Assembly: GCA_023334545.1 (NCBI GenBank)
Contig: JAADVB010000131.1
Span: forward strand, 1-50,971
DNA length: 50,971 nucleotides
Source of the DNA: Salisapilia sapeloensis
Lineage: Eukaryota; Oomycota; Peronosporomycetes; Peronosporales; Salisapiliaceae
Reading direction: 5' to 3'
Translations under genes and position numbers: made by a program
Shown here: positions 9,720 through 19,358 of the stretch, in pieces
Numbering within the stretch: the first letter of the stretch is position 1
Layout of the letters: the number at the start of each line of letters is the position of its first letter
The notes under the pieces: model-generated
Told to the model about the DNA's origin: nothing
What the model saw: only the letters and a program-made list of their open reading frames with translations
Databases searched by the model: none

Positions 9720-11546
9720 TTCTACAAGTTTTTGATCGTTATTCACATGCAGCTCGAATAGACATGACTGATATACGATGCTTACTTTCACTTCCTAAAC
9801 GGACGAGAGGTACTGGTTTGACAACATGCATGTTGTATCTGAGCAATGCACCTAGGTACGCGTGCGAGCCAAAATTATTAAAATAAGCTTAATTTGCGGA
9901 TTCCCGATGCATCGTAGTCGAGCTGGTCTAGTGTTCTTAGTCGAGGATGAGATTTCCAACCCATATCCTGATCTGTCCAGTTTTGTGAGCTATTTATAGC
10001 TAGTCACATTGACTTGGCTAGCCAGGAGCTACCATACTGCTTTGAATGAGCGTATTTCTACCACACATGTACTGATAGCAGGACGAGCTGTACTCGAAAA
10101 ATCAAGTTTTTGATTGTTGCATTCGTAGACGCCGACCGATAGCTGGTGCTCTGGCTGACAGCCATATTGAAGTTTGGTTGAAATAGATATCGCTTGAAAA
10201 TTAATGGAAACTTGGCCGGACCCGACGCGCTAGTCCAGCAAAGCACAGTTCTAGCATCTTAAAACACAGGATGTACTTCCAATTGCATAGAGCAGGCGCC
10301 CGCTGGTCTTGTAAAGATCCATTTTCATGCTGACCTCTTAAGCTTTTGGAACATCTTTAATAACGGCCACAACTGTACTTGATTCACTGCTGCTGGCAAC
10401 TTGCCTGCGGCTTGATCCTTTTAATTCGAGAATTCAATGGAAAATCGCTGATATACGCTACAATCCAAGCACAATGTCGAGATATGATCAGACATAGTCT
10501 GAAACTTGCAGTTGCTTATTAATTTGAAGGTCATTTTCGGATAAGGGCATGGAGATTATGGCCTGCGGTGGTGACTGAACTTGTAGCATGCAGCATGGCT
10601 GTGCAACTATCCCTTAGCTATCAGCTGAACTATTAGAAGTGGAGATTTCATCCTTTCCAAGTCAATCGAATGGGGGTACTATCTGACGAGACATTCATAC
10701 TTGGTAAAACTTTACGAGCTTTTATCATGGTTTAAGAGTTCGATAAAACTTGCATACTAGGATGTACTACTGTACAAGTTGTAGTAGCGATGATTTGATC
10801 AAGCTATAACAATAACGGCGATGTGCACAAGGTCGATGGGAAGAGATCGTGCTTGCAAATAGAAAATTTTGATCGCAAGTCTCTTGTTCCTTGGGCTGAG
10901 AAAAGAAAGCGGAGGTGAGCTTTTAAAATGAATATCCAAGAAAATTTTATCGAGTAATTCTCTTCAGTCTGCATGAACGGCTTAGTGGGTTCTGATAGTA
11001 GACGGAGAAATGACAGTTCGGGAGACGGTCGCATGATAGTAGGGGATAGAGCAGGATAATAGAAGAAGTTTTGCCAACTTGATGGGAGAAAAGAAAAGAA
11101 TTTGGGTAGGAAGCAAACCCCAAGAAAGTAGATGAGAACTGAATTGAAACTAAAAGACTTTTGAAATGGGTCTTCACGTAGATGTTTTATCGGAACCGTA
11201 CTTATGTCCGTTTAAGCGCTGGAAGTTCACTGTAAGGTCGACGACAGCTCTCGCAGCGCTTTTATTTCTCAAAGACACCGAGTCGAATGGTTCTGTGCAA
11301 GTACACTTAGTTCAAGCTGTGTTTCTGCTTTAAAAAGCAGCATCTACTAGTCCAGATCATATCCCCCAGATAGCACAAAGTAAGATAAGGATGCAACAAC
11401 TAACATGTACTTGCTTTCGCCAAATGATCCACCGAGTCTGTGCCGTACCGCTTCTGACTCTTCAAGATTTGATACATTTCCAAAGTCGGTTCGATTTCTC
11501 GCTACAAAATAATCAGTCGGAAGAAGTGAAGAAGTGGGGCAGCAAG
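9720..11546. other. 1.8-kb AT-rich intergenic region
   Basis: The longest gene-poor stretch of the window. Composition is AT-richer and open frames are short (under about 80 codons) with no recognisable content. The frame of the next gene is open back to an ATG at 11391. A TTTAAAAA tract near 11329, inside the near-palindrome CTGCTTTAAAAAGCAG, may be a core promoter element for it. No repeat or transposon ends were seen. Confidence 0.4.
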
Positions 11547-12983
11547 ATGGCCGACAAGAGTGATGCCGGAACGAATATTGAGGATGGCCTCTTCGACGAC
11601 TTTATGTACTTGTTCGACACACCCGATTTCACGCTGCCCGACTTGGCACTCGATCCAGTGGCCAATTTGGAGCTGAAGACGGACACACTGGATGCCACCA
11701 CCCTCGATTCGACATCTCCACCGTCGACAAATGCAAACGTAAAGGCAAGCACACCCGAAGAACAAACAGGTGTGTCGGAGCAACAGTCAGGTACGAAGCG
11801 AAAGCGTCGGCGCAACCTCTCTCGTGAACGTCAGCAGAACGAGCTCAAGCGCCTGCGGTCGCTCGCAACTGAGCTCGAGACGCAGTTGAGTGCACTGGAG
11901 AAGCGTCAACAAGCCTTGCTGCGTCCAGGCACACGTGCAGCAGCCCTGAGCTCAGCCGACGCCATGAGTGGGTACCAGCAACTGGCTCTAGGTCAGTGGG
12001 AGGAGCGGCGCAAGGCAGAGCAGACGAACGCGCAGCTCAAGGCGACGGTGGCATTCCAGCATGAACTGCAGTCCCAGATCCAGAAGCTGATGCTGCAGAG
12101 TCAGACGAGTGCCTATGACTTACCGCAAATGAGTGACACGAAGGAGCGCGGACAGGAGCCGTTGCAGATGAAGCGAGAGGACGCCATGGAGTTTGCCAAG
12201 CTGGAACGAGACGTGGAGAAGTGTACTGCGCAGGTGTATCGTATATTCCATGCAGATGGAAAGCCAATGGCGTTCCATCAGAGCCACGTGAAAGAGGAGA
12301 GTGGCGTGTTGTATGAAAAGTCCACGTGCCAGTGCACGCCTCCGTCCGACATTGACTTTACGGACGCTCGGAACGTCGCGATGCACTTGTGTAACTGCGC
12401 AAACCGGTTCACTCGCCATCGACTGGGTAGTCCGGACGCGACGCAGTTGATACGGAGACTGGCGAAGGACGTGGATGACAATGAGGTGACGGAGATGGCC
12501 GACTTCCAGAGCGTCCCGTTCTCCATCGAGTCCACCACCAAGGCCGTGTGGAGGTCGATCGTCGCCAACCTCTACGACGGGAACAGAGTCATCTACCACC
12601 CGATGACGAGGCTGGAGGATCGCATTGCCGTCAAGTACCAGTCGAGACGACGGAAGAACTTACTGGGCGTCGAGTACATGCTCATGCAAAAGCTGGTACA
12701 GGCTGACGGAGTCATGATCGTCTGGTCCTGTCAGCAACTAGGCGCGATGTCATCCAAAGTCCGGGTGAAAGACCGTGGGTGGGTGATGCTGACACCGTCC
12801 GAGCGAGATGGACTGGTGGAGACGCGCATTGGCATCATCAACCGAACAATCAGTCAGAATGGAGAAGCAGAGGACCAGGCTTGTGCGGATGCTGCGATCA
12901 AGTGCTTTGAAGAGGACGTGGACGTGATCACTCGGAGCGTCCAGAACATGCTGCTGGAAGAGTGCATGCTCCCCCATCCTTGA
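11547..12983 (+). CDS. bZIP-like / START-like putative regulator, copy 1
   Basis: A 478-residue member of a four-gene family in this window. The N-terminus is acidic (DGLFDDFMYLFDTPDF), which resembles an activation region. A basic stretch KRKRRRN leads into SRERQQNELKRLR and a heptad-like leucine coiled coil (LATELETQLSALEKR). The C-terminal two-thirds has alternating strands and helices that fit a START-like fold, with signatures shared by the other copies (IESTTKAVWRSIV, RIAVKYQSRR). Large oomycete families of this build exist, some annotated as M96 mating-specific proteins; whether this copy belongs to that group needs a search. The basic region keeps the Asn but not the invariant Arg of classical bZIP. 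I prefer the ATG at 11547 (MADKSD), because the acidic motif follows at once as in the paralogues. An upstream in-frame ATG exists at 11391. Confidence 0.75.
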   Translation: MADKSDAGTNIEDGLFDDFMYLFDTPDFTLPDLALDPVANLELKTDTLDATTLDSTSPPSTNANVKASTPEEQTGVSEQQSGTKRKRRRNLSRERQQNELKRLRSLATELETQLSALEKRQQALLRPGTRAAALSSADAMSGYQQLALGQWEERRKAEQTNAQLKATVAFQHELQSQIQKLMLQSQTSAYDLPQMSDTKERGQEPLQMKREDAMEFAKLERDVEKCTAQVYRIFHADGKPMAFHQSHVKEESGVLYEKSTCQCTPPSDIDFTDARNVAMHLCNCANRFTRHRLGSPDATQLIRRLAKDVDDNEVTEMADFQSVPFSIESTTKAVWRSIVANLYDGNRVIYHPMTRLEDRIAVKYQSRRRKNLLGVEYMLMQKLVQADGVMIVWSCQQLGAMSSKVRVKDRGWVMLTPSERDGLVETRIGIINRTISQNGEAEDQACADAAIKCFEEDVDVITRSVQNMLLEECMLPHP

Positions 12984-13044
12984 CCTTTTCCATTTGATAC
13001 ACAGTACACGTTGTCTTTGTCAATCCCACAATACTTTATTTTTC

Positions 13045-14733
13045 CTAACCTTCGGATGAGGCATTCACAGCCTCGTCCAGATACATCAACAAATCGTCTT
13101 CTAACGTCGCAAAAGGGTACTCGTCGACAGGCTTGACGCTGAACTTGGACTTGTACTTAGAGTCCTTGCCAAAGCACTTGAGCAAGTGGGGGAAGAACCG
13201 ACCTCCGCGTGCTCCTCGGACCTCGTACTCGACCACGTCGACCTCCATAAGTTTGAACTGCTGGACGTGCGTCCAGACCTTTCGTCGATTGCCTTCTGCC
13301 AGCTTTTGCTGGTTCCGGTGCAAAAAGACGATCTCGTTGCTCGGGTCGTGCTGGGCGATCGTCGTGCCGCAGAAAATGTCTTTAGAGGAATGCTTCTCCC
13401 CCACTGCGCCTGGAGGCATCTGGATCATGTGGAACGACGTGTTCGTCTTCATCCACGCGAATCGGAAGAGGTCCTTGTCTCCCCACGCTAGTCGCAACGA
13501 ATTGATCTTTGACGCAGCGTGAACGGCGTAGTACATCATCGTATTCAGAGCATGGGTACTTCGTGTTCGGTCCACGAGCACCTGTCCACTCTCCTGCTCA
13601 AACATGTCGATAGACTCCATGTCCAAAAACTCCCAGATGAAACTCCGAGAGTGGATGTTGAAGATGGTCTTTCGAGGACTCCAGTAATCTGGCCAGAACA
13701 TGGCGCCAGTCTTTGCGAACTCTGGTGTGTCGAACAGGAACGTCGGGTCCTTCACGACGTAGTTGTCTGCGTCAAAAAGGAGGACACTGTCGAACGAGCT
13801 GTAGTATATGGCGTAGTTTTTCGTGTAAAAGGACGAGAGCGAGTGGTCTCGCAGCTCTCGAAAGTAAACGTCCTGCTCGTTGAAGAGTTTCTGGAGAATC
13901 GGGTGCGACACGGACACTTCGGACGGAGAGTACCAGATCTCGATCGGCAGCTCACACCCGTACGCTCGTAGCGTCCGTATGGCAACGTAGGCTCCTTCCA
14001 AAACTTTTCCGTAGACGACAAAGGAGATGCCTCGACGGAAAAAGTCGTCAGAGAAGTCTGCAAGCGTCCGTCGAATAAACGGTGATTCTAGCTCCATCAG
14101 AGCTTTATTATGGTCTTCCACGAGTTTCAGACGAGTGCTCTCGATGGAAAAGTTAGCATCGTAGACGTATTCGGTGGCTTTGACGCCATGCTGCAGGATA
14201 CTATCAAAGTCTGAACATCGCGTCTGGACGGCTGCACGTAGAGAATCGTGGTACATGTGCATGACGGACGCAAGTTCCTTGGTTTCCTTGTGCTGGACGA
14301 CGCAAAAGCCAGCTTCATTCGCTTTAATGACTTTGGAGCACGACTCCAAGTACGTCTCGTTTGCCGTTAGTGTCATCTCACTCAAGTCGTCGTTGGGAGC
14401 AGCCAACCAGCCGACGCATTCATACTCGTCCAAGTGGTCTCGAACGTAAGAATTGTTAAAATTCCTGTCGCTCCATCTCTCTACTGGCTTTGTGGGCTGA
14501 GGTGGCATGGTGTGTCGCACGGACGAGGTGCCCATGGGACTCAACCTCGAGAGGAGCGAGCTCTTGGCTGTGGAGTCCGAGATGAGCTCCAGGTCCAGCA
14601 GGTGCATAGCGGACAAGAGCCCGAGGGCGCAGGCCGTCGTGAGGAAGACGAAGAGCAAGAGGAGCGAGACTGGTCTACCTCGACCTCGACGGTACTTCTG
14701 ACTCGATTTGGTGTCAGACTCGCCATCCTCCAT
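13045..14733 (-). CDS. GT71-family putative mannosyltransferase, copy 1
   Basis: A 562-residue type II membrane protein from the ATG at 14733. A short basic cytosolic tail, a transmembrane anchor at about 22-43, a stem, a Cys-containing YECVGW domain (about 105-180) and a C-terminal catalytic domain are seen in order. The catalytic part has VVYGKVLEGAYVAIRTLR, the DxD-type metal/nucleotide-sugar motif DADN at about 321-324, LFDTPEF, FEQESGQV and AWGDKDLFRFAW. These fit the MNN1-type alpha-mannosyltransferase family (GT71, Mannosyltran_put), which acts in the Golgi. Two of six cysteines conserved in the other two copies are missing here. Upstream in-frame ATGs at 14793 and 14919 would lengthen the cytosolic tail by 20 or 62 residues. 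The gene is convergent with the bZIP-like copy 1, stops 61 bp apart. Donor and acceptor sugars are not determined. Confidence 0.85.
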   Translation of the reverse strand: MEDGESDTKSSQKYRRGRGRPVSLLLLFVFLTTACALGLLSAMHLLDLELISDSTAKSSLLSRLSPMGTSSVRHTMPPQPTKPVERWSDRNFNNSYVRDHLDEYECVGWLAAPNDDLSEMTLTANETYLESCSKVIKANEAGFCVVQHKETKELASVMHMYHDSLRAAVQTRCSDFDSILQHGVKATEYVYDANFSIESTRLKLVEDHNKALMELESPFIRRTLADFSDDFFRRGISFVVYGKVLEGAYVAIRTLRAYGCELPIEIWYSPSEVSVSHPILQKLFNEQDVYFRELRDHSLSSFYTKNYAIYYSSFDSVLLFDADNYVVKDPTFLFDTPEFAKTGAMFWPDYWSPRKTIFNIHSRSFIWEFLDMESIDMFEQESGQVLVDRTRSTHALNTMMYYAVHAASKINSLRLAWGDKDLFRFAWMKTNTSFHMIQMPPGAVGEKHSSKDIFCGTTIAQHDPSNEIVFLHRNQQKLAEGNRRKVWTHVQQFKLMEVDVVEYEVRGARGGRFFPHLLKCFGKDSKYKSKFSVKPVDEYPFATLEDDLLMYLDEAVNASSEG

Positions 14734-15565
14734 GGTCGACGGGTAGCACTCTGGCTCCCGGTGAGCCTCGGTGAGCTGCTTTTGCAGCGCCATGCAACAC
14801 TTGAGCAGCATGAGCTTGGGTGGGCGGAAGCGCGAGTGAGGAATTGGCGCACTTGATTTGGAGATATCGGAAAGCCGGACGGAAACAAACCCGCGGATAA
14901 GTTCTTTTCGACGAATCATGCATGGGTACGGCCTTGGCTGGGCGAATAGGAGGGACGCACGATGCAGCGATGGGGCTAGGACTCAAGAGTAAAGTCGTCA
15001 CGGATGTACTCACGCTTCGCTACCTTCCTTACGCGCATAGAACGACCTGTCGAAAATTTATACGGAAAGGTATGGAAGAGCGGTTGCGGAAGGGAGGGGG
15101 GCAAGTGCATCTTCTGAAGCATCTGACGGCGTTTGTGGCTTCATGAAAGTCGTCCACGTCGAGGCCATGGGACAGACACGGCGCATGTGCAGTCTGGGTC
15201 TACTGGCTGTGAAACCGCAGTTGGCATGCAGCACGCGTGGAACGGATCTGGATTTGTACCTACTTTTCTACTTTATTGACGGGTCCAAGATCACCTAGAC
15301 AGTGGGTGCCTCTGAGGACTCTGAGGCTAGTGGAGGAAAACAAGATGTTCAGTGCTTGGACCATCGATTCCGAGCTTGTTGGATGGCAGCCAATACATTC
15401 TGGACATGGCTTCCGCGACACTCGAAGATTCCCAAACATTCTCTCCAGACGGAGCGTAAACCGGATCGACACGTGGACGTAAAGTCTGCTGCATGCATCT
15501 ACTGTATTTACCGCCGGTATCCATACCAACTTACGAAGGCGTAGCGAAAGAAGGGAAAAAACTAT
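14734..15565. other. Intergenic between tandem GT71 genes
   Basis: About 830 bp. It holds the promoter of copy 1 and the 3' flank of copy 2. Open frames of up to about 90 codons are present on both strands without recognisable content. Confidence 0.45.
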
Positions 15566-17470
15566 CTACGACGGCCGCCGAGTCATCGGCGGTTCATACA
15601 CGACGGCAGGCGCCCAGCCCATAACGTCCGCCACCTCCTTCTCGTACCCGAGCAGCGCCACCTCTAGCTTTTCAAAGGCGAACGCATTGATCGGTTTCAA
15701 CGTGAAAAGTTTGTCATAATGAACATCCTTCCCAAAGCACCGAGGGAACTGCGGAAACACTTTGCCGCCATTCGCTCCTCGCACGCGGTAGCTGCTCACA
15801 GGCACCGTCCGCTTGAACTGCTGCACGTGCGTCCAGATCTTGCGAGCGTTCTCGTGTGTCAGCTTCTCTGTGTTCCGGTGTAGGAAGATGACGCGGCCAG
15901 TGGGATCGTGCTGGACCATCGTGACGCCGCAGAAGAGGTCATAGTCCGGATGCTTGGTGCCTGCCGCGCCAGGCGGTCTCTGGATAAAGTGGAACGGACT
16001 CTCGCTCTTCATCCAGGCGAATCGGAACAAGTCCTTGTCGCCCCACACGAGCGCCATGTCCTGGTGCAGTCGAGGTATGTGGAAACCGTAGAACATGAGC
16101 ACGTTCAACGCGCGCAAGTGCTTCCGTCGGTTGATCATGACCTGTCCACTCTCCTGCTCGAACATGTCCACAGGCGTGATGCCGAAGAAGGGCCAGACGA
16201 AGCTGTTCTCATGGATATTAAAGATCGTGTTCCCAGGTTTCCAAAAGTCCGGCCAGAACATGGCGCCTGTGCTGATGAACTCTGGCGTGTCAAACAGGTA
16301 CGTCGGGTCTCTCACGGCAAAGTTGTCTGCATCCAGCAGCAGGACGCTGTCAAAGGCGCTGTAGAAGACGGCGTAAAGTTTTGTGTAGAAGCGCGTGGCG
16401 GCTGGGTCCTCAATCTCCCGAAGGAACACGTTGTGCTCCTTGACCAGCAGCTGCAACAGCGGGTGGTCCAAGGGCGTCTCTGATGGCTTCACCCACATCT
16501 CGATCGGCAGGATGCACCCGAGCTCTCGCAACGACCGGACGCTGACGTAGGCGCCAGGCAGCACTTTTTCGTACACGACAAAGACGAGTCCGCGTTCGAA
16601 GCTGAGCTCTAGCTGTCCTACCGACTGGTTCTTGACACCGTCGTCACCCACTGGGACGGGCGTCTCTGGGACGTTGTTGAACTCTCTGAACTTTTCCTGT
16701 TGGCTTTCAAATGTAAAGTTACTGTCGTGTTCGTACTCGGTCGATAAGATGCTGTAGCTCATGAGACTTTGAAACATATCACACGTAAAGTGGACGCCAG
16801 GACGGATGGAGTCGCAGTGCATCTGGAGCACGCGCTTGACTTCGCCAGTCGTCTTGTGCCGCACTTCGCAATACCCTGACCGAGCGTCCGAGATGGGAGT
16901 GGAGCAATTTGCGTCCTGTGCTTCGTCTCGCTCTCCTTCCGGCGTGCAGTCCGACGTCTGTCTCCACCCGATGCACTCGTACTCTTGTAGCGACCGTAGT
17001 TCTCTCCTAGTAAATTGATTCTGCACGACACTCGGGTCGTCCACAATATGCTGGAACTGAGATGCTAGTCGAGCGAGACGCTGCTGCACGACGTCCTTGA
17101 CTTGGCTAATGTGTCCGTACAACTGTGCAGGCGCGTCGAACTGGCCATTGCTGAGTGCGTGGGTTCGGTGGACCATAACGCCTAGCGAGAGTAGACAGCC
17201 AAAGCAGACGAGGAAGGCAGTGAGGAAGAGCAACCATAACATGCGTTTGGTCCATACATCGTTCTCCTTTTTGGATTTCGTGGCTTTAGGGGGCGGTGAG
17301 GAAGGCTCTTTGGATGTGTCGGCGGGTGGATTCGAGCGATGACCGGCCATGGCAGCCGTCTCAAGGCTCCTGCCTCTGGATCGAGACGACCTCTTGCGCC
17401 GGTTGTGGCCGAGGTAGACTGGTAGAATGTGGCCTTTGCGAGGCGTATTGGATGTAGGTCGGTCCTCCAT
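15566..17470 (-). CDS. GT71-family putative mannosyltransferase, copy 2
   Basis: A 634-residue type II membrane protein starting at the ATG at 17470. It has a long basic, Ser/Arg/Lys-rich cytosolic tail (1-76), a transmembrane helix at about 77-101, a stem, a six-cysteine domain starting YECIGW (about 163-235) and a GT71 catalytic domain. Key motifs are VVYEKVLPGAYVSVRSLR, DADN at 380-383, LFDTPEF, FEQESGQVMINRR and VWGDKDLFRFAW. It is tandem with copy 1 and shares its domain plan, so the two come from a duplication. The tail is much longer than in the other copies and could hold Golgi-sorting signals (inference). Family call is strong; substrate unknown. Confidence 0.87.
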   Translation of the reverse strand: MEDRPTSNTPRKGHILPVYLGHNRRKRSSRSRGRSLETAAMAGHRSNPPADTSKEPSSPPPKATKSKKENDVWTKRMLWLLFLTAFLVCFGCLLSLGVMVHRTHALSNGQFDAPAQLYGHISQVKDVVQQRLARLASQFQHIVDDPSVVQNQFTRRELRSLQEYECIGWRQTSDCTPEGERDEAQDANCSTPISDARSGYCEVRHKTTGEVKRVLQMHCDSIRPGVHFTCDMFQSLMSYSILSTEYEHDSNFTFESQQEKFREFNNVPETPVPVGDDGVKNQSVGQLELSFERGLVFVVYEKVLPGAYVSVRSLRELGCILPIEMWVKPSETPLDHPLLQLLVKEHNVFLREIEDPAATRFYTKLYAVFYSAFDSVLLLDADNFAVRDPTYLFDTPEFISTGAMFWPDFWKPGNTIFNIHENSFVWPFFGITPVDMFEQESGQVMINRRKHLRALNVLMFYGFHIPRLHQDMALVWGDKDLFRFAWMKSESPFHFIQRPPGAAGTKHPDYDLFCGVTMVQHDPTGRVIFLHRNTEKLTHENARKIWTHVQQFKRTVPVSSYRVRGANGGKVFPQFPRCFGKDVHYDKLFTLKPINAFAFEKLEVALLGYEKEVADVMGWAPAVVYEPPMTRRPS

Positions 17471-18331
17471 GCTGCTCACGCCAAAGTATCTTTGTATAGC
17501 AAAGCAACGTTGTATCCGACTGCAGGATGGACGGTATATATGCAGAGGTAGGCTCCGGCGTAGGGAGAATGAGGTTTGGTCGGATCAACAGGTGGGCGCT
17601 TGGTGCCAAGCGTCTGCAAAGTCGATGTGCTCAAATTCGATGGAGCGAAGAAAGTTGGAGGCGTCATGTGACACCGTCTCGATATGATCGCTACTGTTGA
17701 TTTACAAAAAAGAATTTCCAGGTGTAAGTGATTTAGTAGGACATGCGTAACTCAGAGTAAAGCTGAAGGAATATTCGTTCGTAACAGTGTATACTAGACA
17801 CAAGTGGAAGGCAACCCGGATCAGTTGCGTTAGATTGGATGCTCGATCTTTGAATTCAAGATACCGCTCCGTTCTATGTGAATGCATTCCTGCAGTGTCG
17901 ATCTGATAAATGAGGCAGAAAAGTTGGAAGACGCAAAGCTTACGCGAAGAACATGGGATACGCCCGACGGATTTGACCGTCACGCGATTCTTTAAGTGAC
18001 AGCGGTTCAGAAGGCGCGTGCGAGTCAGTTCTGACGGTTGCATGCCGCTCGTCCGACATGTCTCGACGTTTGCGACGCGCCGTGCCTTTGTTGTAGCCGA
18101 GTTGACGCGCCGTCCGTCTTATGACAAGCGTCAAGTAGAAATATATCATCTGAACGTCTTCACCGACATAGACTGCCTAAAATACGTTCGATGTGATTTC
18201 CATAGAGCCCAGGAGATCGACTGTCGAAATACAGCAATATTATGTTTCCTAGCCTTTCATACTTTGTGTACTAAATTCTTCCCTCAATCTTGAATCGACG
18301 TAAAACACCACTAGCAGATTCTTACTAGCGC
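17471..18331. other. Intergenic, divergent promoter region
   Basis: About 860 bp between GT71 copy 2 (minus) and the F-box/macro gene (plus). Several open frames of 60-113 codons on both strands have no domain or signal peptide that I can recognise. No repeats seen. Confidence 0.45.
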
Positions 18332-19270
18332 ATGGATTCCCACGACACTCCGCCCGGACTAAAGCCGCATAAGCGTCGCAAAATGTCTTCTACCATCCAC
18401 GAGGAAGCATCTATAAGCCCAACGATGAAGATGATGCTGGAGATGCCCATGTTCTCAACAACTGTCGCCTCCTTCTTGGCCAAAGAGAATCTCACGAACT
18501 TCCTCCAAGTGCTTGACGAAGGCAGTGAGCAATGGGAATCCATCCAGCATCCATCTTTCTGGACAACGCTCTTGGATCGCGACTTTGGAGGGCCACCAGA
18601 CGGGGATAGACTGCATGCTGTCGAGATGTATGCCGATGAAGCATGGTACCCAACTCATCTGACAGTACCTGAAGTCGCCTGGTACATCCACTCGGCAAGC
18701 AATTGGAAACGCTTTAACGAATCCATTTACTTACTGCAAGAGGACGCTGCGACGATCACGGAGATCGATGGTGTTCCCATTGAAGCCATGGCTTTCCCTA
18801 CGACTCCATTCTTGCAGCAGCCAAATATCGGCGTTGGTGCGATCGTGTTCCATCGCGCTGGCAAAGAGCTAAGACGATCTCTAAGAGCGAGTGGGGCTGG
18901 ACCCATCGGTTTCGGCACCGCCGTAGTCACCCCAGGGTTCCGTACGGGCTTCCAACGACTGATTCTCTGCCATGGTCCACACGGGAGCGATCCGGACTGT
19001 GCAGAATTGCTACAAGAGACATATGAAGGCGTATTGGGGGCGGTGGAGCAAAGCGGCTTCCAATGTGTTGCGATCATATCGATTTCGACTGGAAACCTCG
19101 GCGTGTCCGGAGCAGTCGCCGGCCCCGTGGCCATGCGTGCTCTCCTCGAGTACATCGTCCTTCATCCGGGATGGTTGGGTAAGATTGGTGTGATCTGTTG
19201 GGAAGATGAGGTCTTGGAGGAGTTTAGACGGGCTAAAGAGGATCGTCTCAAGGCACTGAATGCCGTCTGA
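18332..19270 (+). CDS. F-box-like plus degenerate macro-domain fusion
   Basis: A 312-residue protein. After a basic N-terminus (KPHKRRK), residues about 36-86 look like an F-box: a helix ending VASFLAKENLTNFL, then EQWESIQHPSFWTTLLDRDFG, the usual W..L...P.FW.... pattern. Residues about 125-300 resemble a macro (ADP-ribose-binding) domain: GVGAIVFHRAGKEL, GFGTAVVTPGF, LILCHGPHGSD and ISISTGNLGVSG match the ordered blocks of that fold. The NAAN loop that normally contacts the distal ribose is replaced by a segment around AFPTTP, so hydrolase activity is unlikely. An F-box recruits targets to an SCF ubiquitin ligase and a macro domain reads ADP-ribose, so a reader coupling ADP-ribosylation to ubiquitination is conceivable (inference). 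Single exon, no frame breaks. Macro assignment is fairly sure, F-box less so. Confidence 0.72.
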   Translation: MDSHDTPPGLKPHKRRKMSSTIHEEASISPTMKMMLEMPMFSTTVASFLAKENLTNFLQVLDEGSEQWESIQHPSFWTTLLDRDFGGPPDGDRLHAVEMYADEAWYPTHLTVPEVAWYIHSASNWKRFNESIYLLQEDAATITEIDGVPIEAMAFPTTPFLQQPNIGVGAIVFHRAGKELRRSLRASGAGPIGFGTAVVTPGFRTGFQRLILCHGPHGSDPDCAELLQETYEGVLGAVEQSGFQCVAIISISTGNLGVSGAVAGPVAMRALLEYIVLHPGWLGKIGVICWEDEVLEEFRRAKEDRLKALNAV

Positions 19271-19358
19271 GATGGAACAAGAGTAGCGCCTGCATATGGA
19301 ATACGTGCAAGGGTGAAGCAGTTTTAATTTGGTGTTATCTATTGTGTACTAGTTGACG

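Noticed and set aside
15908-16483. 191-codon plus-strand frame inside GT71 copy 2
   Set aside because: Antisense shadow of the glycosyltransferase; similar shadows occur opposite the other GT71 copies at matching places, as expected from their shared codons.
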